Assembly (NCBI RefSeq): GCF_900129925.1
Contig: NZ_FQXI01000002.1
Span: 1-64,000 of the forward strand
From: Anaerosphaera aminiphila DSM 21120
GTDB taxonomy: Bacteria > Bacillota > Clostridia > Tissierellales > Peptoniphilaceae
Length of the DNA: 64,000 bases
Direction of reading: 5' to 3'
Position numbers and translations under genes: made by a program. Numbering within the stretch: position 1 is the first letter of the stretch; every line of letters begins with the position of its first letter. The notes beneath the pieces were generated by a model. It was not told the DNA's origin. It searched no databases and saw only the letters and a program-made list of their open reading frames with translations. Positions 61,067 through 64,000 of this stretch are shown piece after piece.

Positions 61067-62440
61067 ATGAAGATATTAATTATAGGCGCATGTAAAATGG
61101 GACAAAAAATTGTAAAGACCATGAGTTTAGAAGACTGTGAAATTACAGTAGTAGATTCTGAAGAAAAAGTTTTAGCTGAAATTAACGCCAATTCAAAAGT
61201 AAAGACAGTACTTGGCAATGGACTGGATAGGTCTCTTTTAAAGAAACTTGATGTAGAGGACTTTGACTTTGTAGTATCTCTTACAAGTTCAGATAAGATA
61301 AATATTTTAATTTGTACTATGGCAAAAAATTTAGGAGCTAAATTTACTATTGCACTAATAGAACAGGCAGATTCTATTGACGAATTATTTTACTTAAGAG
61401 ATTCTCTTGGAATAGACTATATTATAAATCCTGATTTGGAAATAGCCAGAACTGTGGAAAAAATAGTTAAGGATAAGCTGGTTTATCAGTCAGATAGTTT
61501 TGGAAAGGGTAAAATTGAAGTTGTTGGACACTATGTGGAAAATGACATTGAATTTGAAGATGAAAAAATAAAAGATATAGGAAGTATTGCAACTTTACTG
61601 ATAGTAGCCGTTCAAAGAGGAAATGAACTGATAATTCCAAATGGAGATACAGTTATTAAAAAATATGACTATCTGTACTTAATGGGCCTTTCCAATGATA
61701 TTATGAGTTTTAAAATGAAGTACTTTAGATTTGAGCCAAAACAGGAAAAAGAAAAAATTGTAATTGTTGGAGGAGGAGGCGTCTCTAAAAAAATAGCAGA
61801 GATGATAGATGACTACAATATTACAATTGTTGAAAGAGACTATGAAAAAGTAGTGGAGTTGCGAAAGAAGTATCCCAATTTATTTGTAGTAAAGAGAGAT
61901 TTTATGGGAGCAGATTTTTTAAAGGATGAAGAAATTGACGATGTAGATGTATTTATTGCTCTGACAGATAATGATGAGCTAAATATTGTACTTGGAATGA
62001 TGGCTAAAAAGACCTCAATACCACAAGTTATGATTAAGTTAGACACTATGGGTTATTCGCAAATTATTGACGGATTGGATTTTACTGCTGTTTTAAATCC
62101 AATAACTCTGTCTGCAAATAAGATTATCAGAAAACTAAGAGATGATAGAACTATTTCAACGCAGTTAGTATTTAACGGAGAAGCTGAAATTTCAGAAATA
62201 CAACTACTGGACAGTAGTGAGTTAATAGGGAAGTCTATTGCAGATATTTCACTGCCAAAGGGAATACTGATAGGTGGAATTACAAGAGAAAACAACACAG
62301 CTGTAATACCTAGGGGAAATAGTAAAATAGAAAAGGGAGACACTCTAGTGGTCTTTTATAAAAGTGAAAATAGAAGACAGTTGGAAAAATTTGTTTCTCC
62401 AAATAGTGGAAAGAGTTTTTTAGAGAAGTTTTTTATGTAA
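61067..62440 (+). CDS. trkA: TrkA-type potassium channel regulatory protein (double RCK)
   Basis: 457 residues, two copies of an NAD/nucleotide-binding RCK_N plus RCK_C. First Rossmann motif is KILIIGACKMGQKI; the second, near residue 230, is IVIVGGGGVSKKIAE. The first motif is GxCxxG in place of GxGxxG. TrkA gates the TrkH/TrkG K+ channel, but the membrane subunit is not in the window. Start at ATG 61067 with taggatg upstream. Twelve bp separate it from ung. Confidence 0.92.
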   Translation: MKILIIGACKMGQKIVKTMSLEDCEITVVDSEEKVLAEINANSKVKTVLGNGLDRSLLKKLDVEDFDFVVSLTSSDKINILICTMAKNLGAKFTIALIEQADSIDELFYLRDSLGIDYIINPDLEIARTVEKIVKDKLVYQSDSFGKGKIEVVGHYVENDIEFEDEKIKDIGSIATLLIVAVQRGNELIIPNGDTVIKKYDYLYLMGLSNDIMSFKMKYFRFEPKQEKEKIVIVGGGGVSKKIAEMIDDYNITIVERDYEKVVELRKKYPNLFVVKRDFMGADFLKDEEIDDVDVFIALTDNDELNIVLGMMAKKTSIPQVMIKLDTMGYSQIIDGLDFTAVLNPITLSANKIIRKLRDDRTISTQLVFNGEAEISEIQLLDSSELIGKSIADISLPKGILIGGITRENNTAVIPRGNSKIEKGDTLVVFYKSENRRQLEKFVSPNSGKSFLEKFFM

Positions 62441-62452
62441 AAGAGGTTTTAA

Positions 62453-63121
62453 ATGAGAGAAATATTAAAAACTGATTGGCAAGATTACCTTGCTGAGGAG
62501 TTTGAAAAGACATACTATAAAGATTTAAGGGCGCTTTTATTGGAAGAATATAAAGATTATGAAATATTTCCAAAGGCGGAAGATATATTTAATGCATTTA
62601 ACTACACACCCTATAGCAAATTAAAAGTTGTAATTTTAGGGCAAGATCCCTATCATAATGTAAATCAAGCTCACGGGCTGGCATTTTCTGTAAGAGAGGG
62701 AGTAAAAACTCCACCATCTCTTGTAAATATATACAAGGAGCTAAAAAGTGACTTGGGACTTGAAATTCCAAACACAGGAAATTTGGTAAACTGGACAAAA
62801 GAGGGGATTATGCTCTTAAATACAACGCTTACAGTTAGAGCGCATACACCAATGAGCCACTCTAAAATAGGGTGGGAAATTTTTACAAATAGAGTTATAG
62901 AAATAATAGATGAGAGAGAAGAACCAGTAGTTTTCATACTGTGGGGAAATCACGCCAAGTCTAAAATAAAATTAATAAAAAATGAAAGACACTTGGTAAT
63001 AGCGGGAGTTCACCCCAGTCCATTGTCTGCAAATAGAGGTTTCTTTGGTTCTAAACCATTTTCTAAGGCAAATGCCTTTCTTGAAGAGAACAATATAGAG
63101 CCACCTAGTTGGAGGGTATAA
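62453..63121 (+). CDS. ung: uracil-DNA glycosylase
   Basis: 222 residues, family 1 UDG. Motifs: GQDPYHNVNQAHGLAFSV with the catalytic Asp, LLNTTLTVRAHTPMSH, ILWGNHAKSK and HPSPLSANRGFFGSKPF with the catalytic His. It removes uracil from DNA. It is the middle gene of trkA-ung-hydrolase; its stop overlaps the next start by one base (TAATG). Confidence 0.97.
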   Translation: MREILKTDWQDYLAEEFEKTYYKDLRALLLEEYKDYEIFPKAEDIFNAFNYTPYSKLKVVILGQDPYHNVNQAHGLAFSVREGVKTPPSLVNIYKELKSDLGLEIPNTGNLVNWTKEGIMLLNTTLTVRAHTPMSHSKIGWEIFTNRVIEIIDEREEPVVFILWGNHAKSKIKLIKNERHLVIAGVHPSPLSANRGFFGSKPFSKANAFLEENNIEPPSWRV

Positions 63122-63894
63122 TGGAATATTTAAAATCAGATTTTACAGATATTGAAAAAATTTATATAGGAGACGTACCTGCATATGTTGTAACTCCAAA
63201 GCTCAATTTGGAAAAGTACAAGACTATAATTTTTTATCATGGGTGGAGTAGCTGTGCAAAAAATCAAATATTTAGAGCAAATATCTTTGCCGGCTATGGC
63301 TACCAAGTTGTTTTGCCTGAAGCCAGATTTCATGGAGAGAGGGGAACTCTTGACTATGAATCAGAAGAAGTTTCTAAAGAGAATATGATGAAAGTTATAA
63401 TGCACAACATTGAAGAATTTCCAAGCATATATAAATATGTAATTGAAAATTTAAATGTAGATGAAAAAAATATTGCGGTTGCAGGACACTCAATGGGAGC
63501 AATAACTGCAGGAGGTCTGTTTACATTTAAGAAAGATTTAAAAACTGCCCTTTTATTTAATGGAACTATGAATTGGAAAGATGTAGTAGACACTTTAATT
63601 GAAGGGGAAGATGAAATAAGTTATGAGAGAATGAGAATTAATGACTTTATGATTCAAATGAATCCTCAAATTCACTTGGAAAACATAGAAAACAGAGCTC
63701 TGGGACTGTTTAATGGCGCAGAAGATGAGACAGTTCCACCTATATCACAAGAGAATTTTTACAATGAAGTAGTTGAGAGATATGAAAATAAAGATATTAT
63801 AGTATTTGAAAAATTTGAAAACACAAGACATCAACTGACAACTCAAATGCTTGAAAATGCAATAGTGTTTTTAAAAGAAAAAGCAGATTTTTAA
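63121..63894 (+). CDS. alpha/beta hydrolase (prolyl-oligopeptidase-like esterase)
   Basis: 257 residues. The nucleophile is in AVAGHSMGAIT, the acid in NGAEDETVPP, and the His in ENTRHQLT; HGWSSCAKNQ and EARFHGERG form the oxyanion region. This resembles YitV/YhfI-type esterases. Substrate unknown. Start at ATG 63121 directly after ggagggtata; an in-frame TTG four codons up would put the site inside the gene. Confidence 0.87.
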   Translation: MEYLKSDFTDIEKIYIGDVPAYVVTPKLNLEKYKTIIFYHGWSSCAKNQIFRANIFAGYGYQVVLPEARFHGERGTLDYESEEVSKENMMKVIMHNIEEFPSIYKYVIENLNVDEKNIAVAGHSMGAITAGGLFTFKKDLKTALLFNGTMNWKDVVDTLIEGEDEISYERMRINDFMIQMNPQIHLENIENRALGLFNGAEDETVPPISQENFYNEVVERYENKDIIVFEKFENTRHQLTTQMLENAIVFLKEKADF

Positions 63895-63912
63895 AAAAGA
63901 AAAATTAGATTT

Positions 63913-63956
63913 AAAGAAGAGCTGTAGATTTTATTTACAGCTCTTCTTTATTTTTA
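63913..63956. terminator. terminator between convergent genes
   Basis: Arms aaagaagagctgta (63913-63926) and tacagctcttcttt (63936-63949), then attttt. The right arm contains the last codons of the minus-strand frame at the window end. Confidence 0.88.
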
Positions 63957-64000
63957 ACTTCTCTTTTATAGAGTATAAAAGAATATACCATAGGTGCAAG
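63935..64000 (-). CDS. C-terminal end of a minus-strand membrane protein (cut by window edge)
   Basis: The minus strand is open from base 64000 to a TAA at 63937-63935. The 21 codons read LAPMVYSFILYKREVKNKEEL, a hydrophobic stretch ending in a charged tail as at the end of a membrane protein. The stop lies in a convergent terminator, which supports a real gene end. The family cannot be told from so little. Confidence 0.5.
   Translation of the reverse strand, partial: LAPMVYSFILYKREVKNKEEL

Overview
The window is AT-rich DNA from a low-GC Gram-positive anaerobe. The content fits a Tissierellia/Peptoniphilaceae-like or clostridial organism: S-layer-homology (SLH) anchored surface proteins, lipoproteins with classical lipoboxes, a formyl-tetrahydrofolate synthetase and cyclodeaminase set, flavodiiron and ferredoxin proteins, a 2-selenouridine cluster, strong Shine-Dalgarno sites and T-tailed hairpin terminators. 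The genus is an inference; no rRNA or tRNA gene was seen.

Layout. 1-7 kb: the 3' part of a DUF1542-repeat/SLH surface protein, then a very large secreted C10 (streptopain-type) cysteine protease with eight FIVAR-like modules and three SLH domains. 7-16 kb: sbcD-sbcC, an ornithine-cyclodeaminase-like enzyme, a GyrI-like protein, a ClbS/DfsB-like protein, a nitrilase and an LtaS-like sulfatase-fold enzyme. 16-24 kb: a two-component system with a MacB/FtsX-type ABC transporter, a TetR regulator with a flavodoxin-ferredoxin protein, and a 2-Cys peroxiredoxin. 24-29 kb (minus strand): four tandem paralogous lipoproteins plus the tail of a lost fifth copy. 29-33.5 kb: a TtcA-like PP-loop enzyme, exonuclease III, a flavodiiron protein and a D,D-carboxypeptidase.

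33.5-39 kb is a probable catabolic operon: LysR regulator, YbhJ-type aconitase-family hydratase, DUF6282 amidohydrolase-like protein and a MatC/SLC13-like transporter. 39-43 kb is the selenium cluster: mnmH, divergent from selD-yedF-DUF3343-cysteine desulfurase-like gene. 43.2-47.9 kb is the most unusual region: a long regulatory stretch with direct repeats, a 595-residue protein I cannot place, a LarC nickel-insertase split into two genes in reversed order (C-terminal half first), a DUF1893 protein and an ECF S component. No larA, larB or larE is visible.

47.9-54.4 kb holds folate/histidine one-carbon genes: a divergent FolD that lacks the cyclohydrolase lysine and glutamine, glutamate formimidoyltransferase, formate-THF ligase, cyclodeaminase, a GlmL-type activator and a DapF-fold racemase. 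Together these could turn the formimino carbon of histidine into formate and ATP. 54.5-64 kb carries a radical-SAM-like protein, a DUF2807 lipoprotein, nitroreductase, ogt, a ferredoxin protein, an AI-2E-family permease, a CDF cation exporter, trkA, ung, an alpha/beta hydrolase and the C-terminal end of a minus-strand membrane protein.
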